Source: Oscheius sp. JU75 (Eukaryota; Nematoda; Chromadorea; Rhabditida; Rhabditidae). From it: a stretch of 64,000 nucleotides of DNA. Shown here piece by piece: positions 10,104-21,700 of the stretch. The stretch's first letter is position 1. Each line of letters opens with the position of its first letter. The notes beneath the pieces are model-generated. The model was not told the DNA's origin, made no database searches, and saw only the letters and a program-made list of their open reading frames with translations. The DNA is taken from the NCBI GenBank assembly GCA_037178855.1, contig JASJZC010000006.1:6138001-6202000 (forward strand). Direction: 5' to 3'. The position numbers and the translations under genes are program-made.

Positions 10104-11508
10104 CTAACAGTACTGGTTTAGATAGATCTTCGAGAAATTCAAAAACTCTATCCAGACCTTCCGAAAAGGCTCAAAAGGGATGCCAAGCATGTAATACCGT
10201 TCGATCCATTTGTGGAACTTCTTCAAGTACTCTGTAAAAGTTTGTTTCAAACTGTCTAGTAATCTTACGAAGATGGGAGTTTGTATTGCCGAAATGAAAT
10301 TTCATTTGAGCAAAAGAAACCCCAATGTTTACAGGGGCTGTGACGCTCTCCAGTTTCGAGGACACTTCCTCCGGAATGAAAATGTTCTTTTTCTGCAAAA
10401 CTAGAATTGACTTCGAAACATTAGAAAGCGCTAACTCCTAGTATATGTCTTCTTTGTGCAAATTCTGCCAAAGCTTTGTAATCGTCTCTGGAAACGGCAA
10501 AGAACGACATGTCACCAATCCACGGAAGCCATTTGCCGTTTGCTCTAATGACTGTGTTCGATATGACTGTATCATCTGATTTGAACTCACAAATGTCCTG
10601 AAACTTCTGGAGTTCTTGATAAAAGGTTCGGGTGCTGTAGCAGTTGAAAGAACCGCCATGCTCGGAGAGATCTTCACGAATCTCCAAAAGTTAAACAATC
10701 TAACTGAGAATCATGGAATAAGAGATAATTAAAAACAAAAGAGAGTGAACCCATCAACGTGATGGGAACGTAGTTTTCACGAATGAGAATAAACATTTGA
10801 AGATAATATCTTATGAGCTTTTTCTCTTCAGAGAATTATTCTGTAGTGGAACGACCGTTTGTTCCAAGTGATTCAGCATTGGTAGACCGTACGAGAGCAG
10901 GACCTCGAGCAGAGCACGAGCGTCAGAATCTGCCATATAAAAATGCTTCAAGCCTCCTTTGACGATCTAGTTTGATCATTTACTACTGTTTTGGACGCAA
11001 CACACATTCTCGTAGAGATTCTTGAGTTTATGATGCTGGCGTATATTGAAAATCATTATTGCTAGCCTAATCCCAAATACAAGCTACGCCTTTTCTTTGG
11101 ATGCTGTTCAGCTCCTCGATAAAAAGTGTTCGATCGCAAGATGCAGCTAGTTCCCAAGCTTGTCTACCAAATGCTGACTGTTCTAAGTTGAAATTGACAA
11201 TGGTAGGAATCCTTTTATTGTCTGTGATTGTCCGCTAACTCGATACCCACTTGAATGTCTCCTATCAAAGGTTCTTCTGATTTACTTGGTTCCGGATCGA
11301 ATAGACTCTCGTTTTAAAAGTTATGCAATTGGCATTTCAAAATAGGTCACCTTTTTAGAAACAGCTTGCTCAGCATCAAGATCACCAACTTCTGAAGAGT
11401 CACAATTAGGATCACAATATTGCCTACAAAAAACGCTGTAAACTGAAAAAGGTGGGAACAAACGTCGAACATCCCGGTTGTTTTTCTTGGAGCTTTTTTT
11501 GGCGGCAT
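10104..11508 (-). CDS. Unit 2 of the duplicated unrecognised gene
   Basis: A multi-exon minus-strand model. Candidate start at 11508 (MPPKKAPRKTTGMFD), then QYCDPNCDSSEVGDLDAEQA, an acidic segment LFDPEPSKSEEPLIGDIQ, SAFGRQAWELAASCDRTLF plus IEELNSIQRKG, and the duplicated exon IVKGGLKHFYMADSDARALL (about 10833-10970). Further exons read GKWLPWIGDMSFFAVSRDDY, KKNIFIPEEVSSKLESV and YLKKFHKWIERYYMLGIPFE, ending YLNQYC-stop at 10104. The joins RRHILG to KKNIF and SHL to QYLKK keep phase with introns of about 40-50 nt; the exons before and after the duplicated one are less certain. Unit 1 has HMAEAD where this copy has YMADSD. I do not recognise the family. Exon order and the start are tentative, and the model could be two genes. 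Confidence 0.5.
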
Positions 11509-11622
11509 GGCTGATGTGGATAGAATAGTTAAGCCGGTTGTCACTTTCTCAACTTACGGAAAGCTGATGAAAAAAAAAACAAAAAGTCGTGTATTTCGTT
11601 TATGAAGGCAGTAGACTAATTG
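11509..11622. other. Short spacer upstream of unit 2
   Basis: AT-rich sequence with an A-run (11570-11583). No strong acceptor directly before the proposed ATG is obvious. Confidence 0.3.
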
Positions 11623-11900
11623 AGCAAACTGTCTGGAGTCTCGTGGTGAAAAGTGAGGAAGCAATATGGGACGAGAGGCTGACAAAATGTCAACTTGAGT
11701 CATTATTACTCATCTCTATGGGAATCATTTGCTAAGAACAATTCATCAATTAGCAGTAACCATACTGTAGGTTGGGACAAAACTATACAACTTTGCAAGA
11801 GAAAGGAAGAATACGATTTGACGAAGACCGGTGAGTAAACGAAGAAGTTTGAACACAGCTCTATGGTTTGAAAGACATGCTCAAAAAAGATTAAAGAAGG
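11623..11900. repeat. Non-coding duplicated segment, copy 1
   Basis: Diverged direct copy of 12347-12620, about 725 bases downstream. Shared blocks include GTGAGGAAGCAATA, GAGAGGC(T/C)GA, AAAATGTCAA, GTCTGGA/TTTCGTGG and ACAAAAC(T/G)ATACAACTT in the same order. Both copies appear as minus-strand open frames with similar endings, but that is a by-product of the shared DNA. It may be a mobile-element remnant or a segmental duplication. Confidence 0.65.
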
Positions 11901-12346
11901 GTTTAAAACATTATTGGGGTAATATTTAAACAGAAAAGCGTTCTGAATGAAGGTAGACAGTAGACAGAAAATGAAGGCTCTTTTACAATTCAAATAAATA
12001 AACGCGATAAGAGAGTAGGGGACCTGATGAAATACCGAATTGACTGGAGATTTCAATTGAAAAGAGTCCCACCTAAAATGTAGTTCGATTCGAGAGTTTT
12101 CGAACCGAGCCTACCTGAAAGTCCGCAGTGCAGGTTACGAGTAGACGAAACGGTCGGGGTAGGCAACAAATGACCTTGTCGGATTGGTAGCTTCAGCGCC
12201 TCCCGATCATGGATAGCCAACCCGAAATAATACGCATACATTGAATCTTGTACCCAGGTTTTTGCGTATTATCGTATTCTTACAGGTTGGATAAAACACG
12301 AGTATCCTTTGTATTTCGAATAGAAACGGAGCAGAAAACGGAATAG

Positions 12347-12620
12347 ACCAGCTTCGGGTACTGTCTGGTTTCGTGGGGAAAGTGAGGAAGCAATAGAAGG
12401 CGAGAGGCCGAGAAAATGTCAAGATGACTCATTAATACGCATGTCTATGAGAATCGTCTGCTGAGTGATGGGTAGATATTATTAGTTCGGACAAAACGAT
12501 ACAACTTGGTGGTTGGAAGGAACAGTAAGTTCTAAAACAGAACGGAGAGCAAATAAAAAAATTGAACACAGCTGGGTGATGGAGAAGAAATCGACGAAGT
12601 TCGTTTTTGGCAAGAAGAGT
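12347..12620. repeat. Non-coding duplicated segment, copy 2
   Basis: Second copy of the 11623-11900 segment, same orientation, with several small insertions and deletions. No terminal inverted repeats or target-site duplication were visible by eye. Confidence 0.65.
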
Positions 12621-15600
12621 TTGAGAGATCATTAAGAGGACCTTGCCGCATAAATGTGTCATGAACGACTGTAGACAATGGTTTTTTAGGCAACATTCTT
12701 TTCAAATAAGTGGCAGGAAACTAAACTGTGGGAGAATTCATTAAATGGTAGTTTGAGAGTTTCCGAACAGTATCCATCCGAAAATGCGCTGTTCGGTTAG
12801 GAGGTATGCAAACTCTGAAACATAGATACGCGAGAAAGAAATAGAGAGCCTGATTACGGTGTTATTGTAGATTTCCGTTGTAGTCTGGTTCATTCTATTC
12901 ATACAGATGTGTTGACTACTGACTTCCAAGCGCGAGACACGGTCCTCTTCCGCTAGTTTAGTATTCTGTCAGATTCATCCAACTATGTCCCCTAATTGAC
13001 CTATACACATGTATTATCTCATCTCTCCAATTCGGTCACGATCTTTTGATCATGTCAGCTGTTTTTGTAGCTCTTGACTCCCCAATGCCCCACCTGTTGC
13101 CACAATTTCACCATCCCTCCCGTCAAAGCCTCTCCATAATTTTTTCCTCGTCCCGATATGTCCTCGCGTTCACGGACAGTCCACATATAGCGGCTCAAGG
13201 ATCCTAAAATACTCGTTTGTGTACCCGAGACAGGAGTCCCTCGACTACACGTGGTCAGCCGGCGCGGAGAGACTGGAGAACGTGACGAGACCCAGAGACA
13301 GCAGTTGGTCATCAGCGTTCGCGGTCAGAGGGCCGGGAGAGTGCGGGAAAGAAGGCGAGAGCCGGGAGAGGCTGTCACGAAGCGCCCGGTCAGCTGGCAG
13401 GGGGCCGATTTGCAACCCTCGGTAAATATCGTAAAAACACGCCCCGGGGGCAGAGGACATGAGCGACGACACGTCCTCGCACCAGCCTATAGTTACTCAA
13501 AAAAGAGGACACAACTTTACACTAACTGTTGTTATTCGCTGTAGATTTGCCATAGTATAACTCTTTCGCAGCATGTCGCACCGATCAAAAATGATTGCCT
13601 GACTTCAACTTGAAGTAGATCTGACTCTGGTCAATAATTAGTTTGAACTCCCTTTTACTATCGCGTGCTGAATGGAACTCCTGCCTCTTTCGAATTTCCT
13701 CTGGCTGCAGAAAAAAAGAGATCGTAAGGGACATTTTATGCTTCACTAAGTCATTGACCGAGAAAGTACAGTCTGGAAAGGTTCAAGAAGATTTTAAACC
13801 AGTCTATGGATGAACTTGGTCCGACCGTTGGGCCTGACCAGGTCGGATCTTGTTCAATGAGTACATTCAAGAAGTACCAGCTGTTCCTCTCACAATCAGT
13901 TGACTCTGATCTTCATGGTCTCGTAGACTCATTCGAAACTGTCCCTCGACTCTCTGGCAGACTGATATGTCACGTACTCATCCTGGGCGTCTTACTCTCC
14001 CTGCGTTCTGTTGGCAGCCCCAGGGGGGGAACGCGACCGACACTCCTGCCACCCCCAAATGGTCAATAAGCCTTTGCCGGGAATGCCAAACACGTTTCAC
14101 GTGTCACGCAGAGTGGGGGAGAGCGAGAGCGACTCCGCCTACCAAACGGGCGAACCGCGACCGACTGCTGAATGACTCGCACCGGGTGGCCCCCCCGATT
14201 TTGCGCCGGAGAGAGGCGGCCATTCCGCCGCTCCGCTTTTCACACTATTTGTCATCCGTCGCGTCCTCTCTCTCGCTCATACACCCTCCAGGCATTTGGA
14301 ACCATCCAGCTGACGCGGTGGTCAAGCGGTCAAGCTGTCCACCTTTCTTCTCCTTGTGCCCAGAGCGTGATCAAATATTCACAAGCTCCCGACTATTTTC
14401 CTAGAATACTCCTACTCCCACCCCGTCCTTTTTTCTTCGAGGCTACGTGATAATCTACGCGGGGAACAATGTGATGCTTTGTCACGCCTACGTATGCTCC
14501 CCGTTTCCCATGACCATTCCAGGGCGTGACCGTTCGCAAAAGTACATGATCCTTTTTTTTTACTGTCTGTAGCGTTTTTATTCTTCTAATACAAACAAAA
14601 TTTTGGCATTCTTCACTACAATCTTTGGCTAAAGTTTTTTCTCTGATCCTCACGTTCTCATTCAGCTCTCGTGGCATTTCTCCACTATTCTCGCTAAAAA
14701 AAAGTTTCGTAACCACGTAAAAGTTCGATTCCATGACGTTCTCTCTACGTGCGTACCATCCTGCTTCCAGCCTGTGTTCCTATTGATTACATGGGGACGG
14801 TTGTTCACTGTTGTTTACACCCACATTTTTCTCATTAAAGTGACCTTCTCTCCTCTTTCATCATAACTTTCAATAGGGAGCTGTGGGAATCCCAAAGATT
14901 ATCCCATGAGCTAGTCTTGTAAGAAAGCTATTTGGGTCAGAGATAGTTTATTTCTCTTCGCGTACTGGAAGATAAAAGAACGTCTTTCATTTCTTCACAT
15001 CGGAGCCATAGCCAAGTTTCTGTTGTCTCCGTGTTGTATGGGACGTTACTTTCAGAACAAACGGGATTTGACTGTTTATGAATCTACAGAAATAACAAAC
15101 ACATATACAGTAGACACATTATTTGATACGGCTAGCCTGTTTACACCATATCTTTAAACAAATGATGCACATCTCTCCAACTGTTCTGATTTTGTCGAAA
15201 CACACGTCATCCTAACGTTCGCTCGATTTATTACTCAATAAGCCTTTTCCTACTTCCAAATCTTCCAAATATATTTATTCTGTTGATAACAGTGTAGCTT
15301 CCAGTCGGTTCTACCGCAAATTCTATCAAGCCTAATAGGAATTGGAAAACACTTGGTATCATACTGTGAAAGAACGCTTTTCCTTCATATAATCTCCTGA
15401 AAATTTCTGTTCCCTTGTAATCTGACCATTCCATTTGTCCCACGTTTTCATTCTTTTCCATTCCACTGTCACTATTCTTGCTTCTACGTGAAAACCGCCC
15501 TACATTGTCATTCATGGCTCCAGCTAAACACGCGAATTGTCCTCTCGCCGAAGATCCAGTCTTGTGCCCTTTCTCGCCATTAGCATATCGAACACCCTCT

Positions 15601-15721
15601 TCACATTAGCATAGAACGACATGTAATTGGGAGAGAGCCTGCTGGTGGTCTCTTTATCTCTGATTCTGGAGTGAGATTCAATAGATTAGCTTTCAGATTC
15701 ATAGAGAGGCTCAACAACAGA
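12621..15721. other. Intergenic region upstream of the SAND gene
   Basis: The stretch 13050-14420 is more GC-rich than its surroundings and holds overlapping open frames on both strands (for example 13967-14404). They are basic, low-complexity translations without domains, so they look compositional. A promoter or untranslated exon for the SAND-domain gene may lie here, but I cannot point to it. Confidence 0.35.
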
Positions 15722-17706
15722 ATGGCAGACGGCGACGGTTCGCCTGCAACGTCGTCCGATGACACACTGACTGATGAGGAGATGCCTCGACTGCCAGCCG
15801 GTGACCAGAAGATTATCGAGGTTCATCCTGGCTTCTGAACCGGCCACAATCCGTGCGCTGCGTGCGCGCTATTCACAGCTCTCGCCTTGGAGCTCCTCTC
15901 GCGTATCGTTGCAATTGTGGTCCCGGGCGGTCAATGTTTGTTTTTCCAAGTGCGTCTGTTTGTGCTTCTATTCTCGTGCGTGCGCGAATATTCTCGTGTC
16001 GGGACCGTGGTCAACGACTGTCCAAACAGCTGGAGGCTCTCTCTTTCTGACGGCCAAAGCGTGTGACTATCTGGGGGAGACAGGAAAGACTGCGTGTTCG
16101 GTGACAATTAGAGGAGCACGCAGTTGCGTGAGGACGACTCGTCTCCGGGCTGTTGAACGCCGTCCTAAAGTACCAATTAGGCGGAGGGTTGTGACCCGGT
16201 CGCGTGGGGTAAAGCAGTCACTTCTCAGTTAAGGAAGAGGGAACAATGGCCCGAGAAAGCGAGGGATACTGTAACTGACGATGAAATCTTTTTCATTAGA
16301 AGGATAGGGAAAAATCAAATGAGAAAGGAATACAGTAACTTGAGTGCGACTTAGTATGTCTGGTACCGAAATAGTCTAAAGAAGTCTCCGTTACAGCCAA
16401 GAATAGAACAGGGCTCCCAAAAAGAACTGCGCCGCGCTGCGTTCGCAAACAAACAAACAAACTCGACTCGATTGAAAAACTTTCTTACGGGACTCTATTC
16501 GGAACAGGATCACATATTTCAGGTGAAATGCGGACCTCTGACTGCCAAAATGCACGTGGAGCAGTTCGTCTGTCCTGGCATCCATCAGGTCTGCATTGAA
16601 CTGGATGGAGAGATGGTCAGTCCCAAGGAGTTCACGATCCGGGCCAACAAGGACAAACAAAAGGACTGGAAGGGCAGCATTCGGATCGGGAAGTCGAACC
16701 TTCGAACTCTGATGGAAATGAGGAGTTTCGACTTTTACAACCATACACAGTTCTGTTCGGCCAAGTGTCAAAGCAGGAATTATATCACGCCTAAAGAGAA
16801 GGTAAGTTTTTTGAAGCACAATGACAGTGACACCGTACTTTGTCTCGAAAATACGGCAGTCTTTCAGGATCCGGACAGAGACAGTCGAAGGAACAGCAAC
16901 GTTTCACAGAAGAGTGCCTCCCTCCCGATGTTCACCAATCCGCTCCTCACACAACAGAATCTGGGAACAGGGATATTCAAAGACACGACTACTTTCAATC
17001 ACCTCATGCAATTGTCGACTGTTCTGAACAATAACAACGCGGCAGTGATGACAAAAATTGAGAAAGAGGAGCTGGTCGATGTGGATGACAGTTTCACCGA
17101 GGTCTCTTCCACTCCTTCGCCGCCTTCTCCCGAGCAGCTACTCCGTCTCTTCAACAACGAGCCACAGCTCTTTTGGGCCGAAGTTCGACAACTTGGTCTG
17201 TTAGATGAGGCTGTGGATCAGATCGTGACTGCTCTCTATAAGAGTAAGGAGAGTGCGGCCAATGGCGGATTGTCCATGGTTGCTCCTGTCTTGTCCAGAA
17301 TCGTTAGCTCGTTGTCGATCACAGATTCTATTTTGAACCTGATGAGGACGAGGCAGGTTCACAGGAAGGCCAGTGATAAACCGAGACTCTCGTCTGATTT
17401 CTCCTACCTGGAAGACGGTCTCGACTCTCGGAAGAGATCCCTCGACGAGGGCAGTTCTGTCTCCCAAACCAGTCCGGAAGTCAAGCGACCGAGAGTTCAG
17501 TATCCTATTGGAGTCACTCCAGCCGAGGTACTTCTATTTCTTTTGTTCTAATAGTCTTTCAGTTTCAGGGTCTCGAGTCAAACTTCATCCAGGCTCTCCT
17601 TCAAGCCCAGTTGCAGCTCTGTCAACCGCAGCTCGACCTCCTCCTTCACCTTCCCAAACCCAGCATCCCACTTACCAATCCTCTCCTCAGTATCTCCAAA
17701 GAGTAA
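15722..17706 (+). CDS. SAND-domain transcription factor, GMEB-like
   Basis: A nuclear DNA-binding protein; the GMEB family binds CG-containing elements through its SAND domain. Exon 1 (15722-about 15831) is acidic: MADGDGSPATSSDDTLTDEE to DQKIIE. After an intron of about 670 nt, an exon starting after ATATTTCAG (16502) gives VKCGPLTAKMHVEQFVCPGI, VSPKEFTIRANKDKQKDWKG with the SAND signature KDWK, and FYNHTQFCSAKCQSRNYI with the Cys cluster typical of GMEB. A 67-nt intron (16801-16867) leads to a long Ser/Asn-rich exon, helical segments (LFWAEVRQLGLLDEAVDQIV) and a basic patch SPEVKRPRVQYP. A last exon rich in Leu/Gln (LESNFIQALLQAQLQLCQPQ) ends at 17706. GCTTTCAG (AG at 15695-15696) lies 25 bases before the ATG. 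The exon 1 donor (GAG|gttcat) is non-standard, so the first exon is the least certain part. Confidence 0.85.
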
Positions 17707-17897
17707 CGCTCTTTCCTGTGCCAAAAATCCTTCTATTTATTTGTAAATATGACCTTTATCTCTCCCCTGTGAAACTCAGGCCTTATTCTAAGTTGTAGAG
17801 GCTCTTTCTCTCGCATACTCTTCTGCTATAACGGGATACGCTACCTTCGTCTGATATTCGAGCTTTCACTTCTTCTCCTATTGTGCATTTAGACAGC

Positions 17898-17912
17898 GTG
17901 TGTGTGTGTGTG
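17898..17912. repeat. GT dinucleotide repeat
   Basis: A short run of alternating GT in the 3' untranslated region of the SAND gene, just before its AATAAA. A simple microsatellite. Confidence 0.8.
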
Positions 17913-17916
17913 GTAT

Positions 17917-17922
17917 AATAAA
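17917..17922 (+). terminator. Polyadenylation signal AATAAA
   Basis: AATAAA about 210 bases after the SAND gene stop, the first good signal downstream. Confidence 0.55.
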
Positions 17923-17969
17923 GTGCATTACGATTGATAAAACTATATTGTCTGCAGAATAATTTCAAG

Positions 17970-18767
17970 AAATTTTTTATTATGAACTGCCGCATGTTCC
18001 GAGACAGATTGAAAAAAGCGCGAGCGGGTTCTTTCAAATTTTCCTAGTTTCTCTGATTTCTTCTTCTTTTCACTGAGTTCTCCCTCTTCTCACTAATCTC
18101 TCGTCTGTTTCTGCTCACTAAAACTATAAAAACGTACTTCTGCACTATGCCCACAGTTTAAAAATACCGGATTACATAAAAAAAAACCTTTTGAAAAACG
18201 AGGTTCTATGCAGTATTCTTTCAATCTCTTTACTTTTACATCTCTTTCATGGCATTTTGCATCATTTTCGCCTACGATAGCCAGTTTCCGTGAGAGTAAA
18301 AATGCTTAGCGTGAAAATGTCACGCGCGTAGGAATAACTTTCGATATAAACTTGATCGAAGCGGGAAAGTACTTTCTCCGTCAATGTCTATTTTTCATTC
18401 TTTCTATGTACTTTGACGCAACGCTTTTTTTGCCACTGGCGCCACAAAAATATCGATTTTTTAGCTCTTCACCCGTTGCCAGAAATTAATAACAGGAGTT
18501 TCGGCAGAAAAGGAGACCAATATTTCGTAAGTTTTTTTTTTTAAATTTTTCTTATTTGTCTTACTACAAATCAGTTACACTGCACCTAATTGTAAACTGA
18601 CCCAAATCCCCGCCATTCCGCTCATTTTGAACGCAGGACGTAACCACGTTTTGACTATGACGAAACAATCGAAGCGATAGGTTTTCGAGGCGTCGGCGCG
18701 TTGTTTTGTTCCCAACTCTCCTCGCAACTGTTTCCTTTTATATAAATGTTTTCAGATATATAAATAT
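17970..18767. other. Intergenic region before the hnRNP U gene
   Basis: AT-rich with T-runs (for example 18533-18542). No gene seen. The right end carries ATGTTTTCAG (AG at 18754-18755), 12 bases before the next ATG, a likely trans-splice acceptor. Confidence 0.4.
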
Positions 18768-21700
18768 ATGGCTACACGAAGTCGTCGAAGTGCCGGAGGC
18801 GATACTGGCGGTGTCAACGTCAATTTGATACAACTTTACGACTTGGGGCGACTCAAAAAAGTTTGTTTTTCTTCATTTTATTCGCGAAAAACTAATAAGT
18901 ACTGTAGCCAATTTTTCGGCACTCAACCTGTTTATTATTTATCGTTTCGAAGCCAGTCTAAACAATTATATCCAAAAACGATCTAGTTAAGAACACTAGA
19001 CAATTATTTTTTTTTTTTAGGAACTCGAATCACGAGGTCTGTCTATAGCTGGAAAGAAGCACGAGCTCGCCGACAGACTTGAGGCTGCCGTTACGGGAAC
19101 CTACACTCCCGATGTTCCAACGCCCTCGCCGAAGCCACCACGAGAACGCAAGTCGATAAAAAAGGAGCCATCGGAAGCAGTTGAGATCAAGGAAGAACCA
19201 GCAGACGAGAAGCCAGTCGTACCAAAGAAGACCCCGAAGAAACGAGCCAGAAAGTCGAAGGAGACGATCGAGGAAGAAGAAGCGGAAGAACCTGTGGCCA
19301 CAACGAGCGAGCCTCCGGTGAAAAAGGCGCCAAAGGTGAAGGTTGAACTAGAAGACGAGCCAGTGCCAAAAAAGAAAAAGCCGAGGAAAAGTGTCGAAGA
19401 GGCGCCTCCACCTACCCCCGTGGTCGAGGCGTGTACTGACGCGGTTCCCGAATTCACCGATGGTTTGATTTTCGTTTGATGCTATCAATTTGCGGATTCA
19501 GATGTCCCGCTTCTGAGTCTTCTGGCAGGAAAGAAGCAAATAAAGATGGAGGATGAGGAAGAAGTCGATGAGGACGAAAATGCTGAAAAGCCGACTCATA
19601 GTCACGGAACGAGAAGGGCTGTGGCCATGAAGACGCCCAAGTCCAAAGATGAGCCTGTTGTGGAGAGAATGAAGTTCGTGGAGGTTCGTTATTCTGGTGC
19701 TTTGAATAAGTTTTGTTCTTCAGATCTCCGGCAGTGATATTTTCGACGATGACGATTCGCCTGATTATGTCCAGCCGGAAAGAAGCTCACCGCTGCCAAA
19801 GGAGAGCAAGCCACGAATCACGGAAGAAATTCGAGCAAAGGATAAGAAAAAGAAACTGGAGACCAGACCGATAAAATTGGAACCGTCCCCGGTGCCAAGG
19901 AAACCGCCTGTCACAGATCTCTGGGCTCAGAAGTTGGCAGAGGCAAGTTTTAGACTACTTCATCCATCATGATTAAATCGTTTTCAGTTGAAAAAGAAGA
20001 ATGAGACCACAAATACACTTCCTAGTCCGACTGCGGTCGGGTCGAAGCCGAAAATAGTGGAATTGAAGCCAAAACCGAAGATTCCACAGCCGACAGTAAG
20101 TGTTTCCGCGTCGAGCTTCGTTCTGGACGATATTCTGTCCACGCACGAGCAGCAGGCGCAGGAGAAGAAGCGGAAACAGGAACAGGAGGAGCTCGAAAGG
20201 AAAGAGGCCGAGCGTCGTCACAAGGAGAAGATGGCAGAATTTCGAAAGAAACAGGCAGAGGATGAGGCAAAACGAGCGGAGAAGATGAAAAACAGACCGC
20301 CGAAGCCGGTTCCGGAACCGAAGACGGTCGTCGAGCTCAAGCCACATCCGTACGCGAGACCAGTTTCGGTCGAGGAGGTGGAGAAGAAAGTCGAAGTCAA
20401 AGCGAAGACTACAGAAACGAAGTCAGTGAGGAGATTGCCCCCTCCGCCACCCCCTCCACCGATTCCTGGACGCAGTGTCAGCTCCAGCTCTTCTGTCGAT
20501 TGTGAGTTTTAACTTTTCGATGCAAATTTCCCATTTTAGCGCCTGCTAGTACCAGTTCCAAGACTGATGCCAAAATTGCTCCGAGGCAGAGATTACCTCC
20601 CCCGCCGCCACCACCTCCAATTCCCAAGGTTTTACCCTTTTCGGGGAAAGTATAAAACAATTTCAGTTGCCTGCTCCTTCCAAACCTGCTGAAGACGTCG
20701 ACGAGGTATCATTCTTCCATTCTGCAATGAAACTTTGTCCGATAGAACTTGATAAGAGGATGTTCCCTAGATTCTTTGCTGTCCAGTCCAATCTTTAATC
20801 GGTCGCTTTCAGAATGGGACTCGTCATGACGAGGAGAAGGAGAAGCCGACGGTGGCGGCAGCTGACTCGTCCGAAGGGTACGTTTTTTTGTTGTTGTAAG
20901 TTTCTGAAGCTAGATTGCTTGGAAAACTTTGATTTCGATACAAAAGTTTGTAAGGACTATGAGAGGGGAAACTATGGCCTTTCCAGAGAAGTCGACACGG
21001 CTGCGGTCACAATGTTCGCTGAGGTTATGCTGAAGGCACTAAAAGATAGACAACTTCGAGCCCCGGTTTCCCAAGATGAAGAAATAGAGGTATTACTTGT
21101 TTATTTATCCATTTAAGGCTAACGAAAATATAGGAATACGACCCATTCGTGAACGAGAACGGCGATCTGGACGCGTCTGCCTACGTTCCGTCTACCGTCG
21201 GAACAAGGAACAACACGATGATCGAGGAAGATGAAGAATACGAGGAGGTGCCGAGCGACGACGAGATTGTGGGCGAGGTGGAGGATGAAGAAGACACGGA
21301 CGAGTCAGAATCCGAGCCCGAAGAGCCCACGTCGAATCTGTCGCCGACGAAGAAGAGAGCACCGGCTGGAGCCGACGGCGAGATGGAAAAACTGCTTCAG
21401 AATCCGCGCGATCTTCTTCTGAAGGCCAGTACTGTTGTCTTCTCGAATCCGACTGAGGAAGTCGTCGATCCGGAAGGACCTCAATATATCCAAATGCCGT
21501 GTGCGGATGACTACGAGCCCGAAGAAGAGGAGAAGAAGACGCCGGAATACCACGGAGAACCCGTCCCCGATGACGATGAAATTGACTTTTTCGCTCTCGC
21601 GGCAGGAATTCAACCGAAGAAGAAGAAGGAAATCGTCATAGAGGAGGAGAAACTGCCCTCGGACGAGAGCATTGAACCCGATTACTGTATGTTTTTAATA

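Noticed and set aside
13967-14404. A 145-codon plus-strand frame upstream of the SAND gene
   Set aside because: Overlapping frames on both strands are equally open, the product is low-complexity, and no splice or start context supports it.
15774-16232. A 152-codon plus-strand frame overlapping intron 1 of the SAND gene
   Set aside because: It starts inside exon 1 in another frame, is Arg/Ser/Cys-rich without a domain, and lies in GC-rich DNA where long chance frames are common.
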